NCBI GenBank assembly: GCA_030038695.1
Contig: JASHSN010000186.1
Span: forward strand, 1 to 10,825
Direction: 5' to 3'
DNA: 10,825 nucleotides
Source: Nitrososphaeraceae archaeon
GTDB lineage: Archaea > Thermoproteota > Nitrososphaeria > Nitrososphaerales > Nitrososphaeraceae
Positions 10,572-10,825 of this stretch are shown one piece after another (the first letter of the stretch is position 1; each line of letters starts with the position of its first letter). The position numbers were made by a program, and so were the translations under genes. The notes beneath the pieces were generated by a model. It was not told the origin of the DNA, ran no database searches, and worked only from the letters and a program-made list of their open reading frames with translations.

Positions 10572-10825
10572 ATGCAAAGCTTGCCCAAATGGCGTGTTTC
10601 GTTAATGCTCTTACTTTTTAGTTCTGTCGTTTTGACCCTAGTAACTGGGCAAGTATTTTCAAAAAGCCATGCTAACATACTCGTCACCGATAATAAATCC
10701 ATTTTAGCTATTCCTATTACAAAATATCCTAATGGACATAATGTTAGAATATCCTCTCCGATCAATGGGGAAAAAGTTCCTATTGGAAAATATCTTGTGA
10801 TTTCGGGGATATCTGCAGGTAATAG
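10572..10825 (+). CDS. Secreted or surface protein, N-terminal part (cut by window edge)
   Basis: The frame is open from ATG 10572 to the last base, giving 84 codons. Residues 1-8 are basic, residues 9-28 form a hydrophobic signal segment (Val-Ser-Leu-Met-Leu-Leu-Leu-Phe...), followed by Val-Phe-Ser-Lys-Ser-His-Ala, a likely cleavage area. From about residue 60, Ile-Ser-Ser-Pro-Ile-Asn-Gly-Glu-Lys-Val-Pro-Ile-Gly-x-Tyr-Leu-Val-Ile-Ser-Gly resembles the opening strands of Ig-like beta-sandwich repeats seen in large cell-surface proteins of Nitrososphaeria. An in-frame TAA five codons upstream and the TATA box at 10542 fix the start. Its true length and domain content lie outside the window. 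A minus-strand ORF across the same bases is a shadow. Confidence 0.75.
   Translation, partial: MQSLPKWRVSLMLLLFSSVVLTLVTGQVFSKSHANILVTDNKSILAIPITKYPNGHNVRISSPINGEKVPIGKYLVISGISAGN

Noticed and set aside
10487..10765. 92-aa minus-strand ORF
   Set aside because: It is antisense to the signal-peptide-bearing gene starting at 10572, which has a well-placed TATA box.

Overview
This AT-rich, gene-sparse window looks archaeal. The best fit is an ammonia-oxidising archaeon of the Nitrososphaeria (Nitrososphaera/Nitrosocosmicus type). The evidence is: archaeal TATA boxes about 25-27 bases ahead of start codons with little or no leader, TTG starts, short T-tract terminators, a PsbP-like membrane-anchored protein, several very small Cys-rich zinc proteins of a kind I associate with this group, and long gene-poor stretches. 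This placement is an inference from family resemblance; no marker gene (rRNA, amo) is present.

Layout. Bases 1-1434 are a decay zone. They hold a small zinc-finger ORF whose apparent continuation lies in another frame (136-443), a convergent coiled-coil ORF broken by a frameshift (638-457), a nested inverted repeat (598-689), and a frame-broken C-terminal remnant of a DDE transposase (898-1215). Bases 1435-3260 hold a two-gene minus-strand operon for membrane-anchored extracytoplasmic proteins: a class-I-glutamine-amidotransferase-like protein, then a PsbP-like protein 4 nt downstream. It is preceded by a TATA box and a strong Shine-Dalgarno-led short ORF that probably marks the true N-terminus of the first gene, now out of frame. 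Bases 3261-3910 have only one doubtful ORF plus small repeats. Bases 3983-5327 carry two convergent metabolic genes: a YjbQ/UPF0047 protein and a dienelactone-hydrolase-type alpha/beta hydrolase.

From 5619 to 8392 there is a run of short genes: a His-rich disordered protein, a possible zinc protein, a roadblock-like (DUF6659-like) protein divergent from a conserved Cys-rich protein, a zinc-ribbon protein, a winged-helix-like protein and a small helical-repeat protein. Their intergenic regions show readable archaeal promoters. Two TTG-started genes (6640 minus, 7207 plus) have TATA boxes at the exact spacing for leaderless mRNAs.

Bases 8393-9868 are nearly gene-free but dense in signals: a 34-bp dyad with a TATA-like centre, an orphan T7 terminator, two copies of a roughly 110-130 bp dispersed repeat, a 45-aa ORF, four copies of ATCTGAC phased at exactly 11 bp, and a strong TATA box followed by a highly structured segment that may be an unannotated RNA. 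Bases 9869-10825 hold small proteins (a charged 54-aa protein and a 40-aa single-pass membrane peptide) and the start of a secreted protein cut by the window edge.

The most promising undescribed elements are the phased heptamer array, the structured RNA candidate at about 9402-9549, the dispersed repeat pair, and the Shine-Dalgarno-led, frame-shifted start of the membrane operon. No CRISPR, tRNA or rRNA was found.
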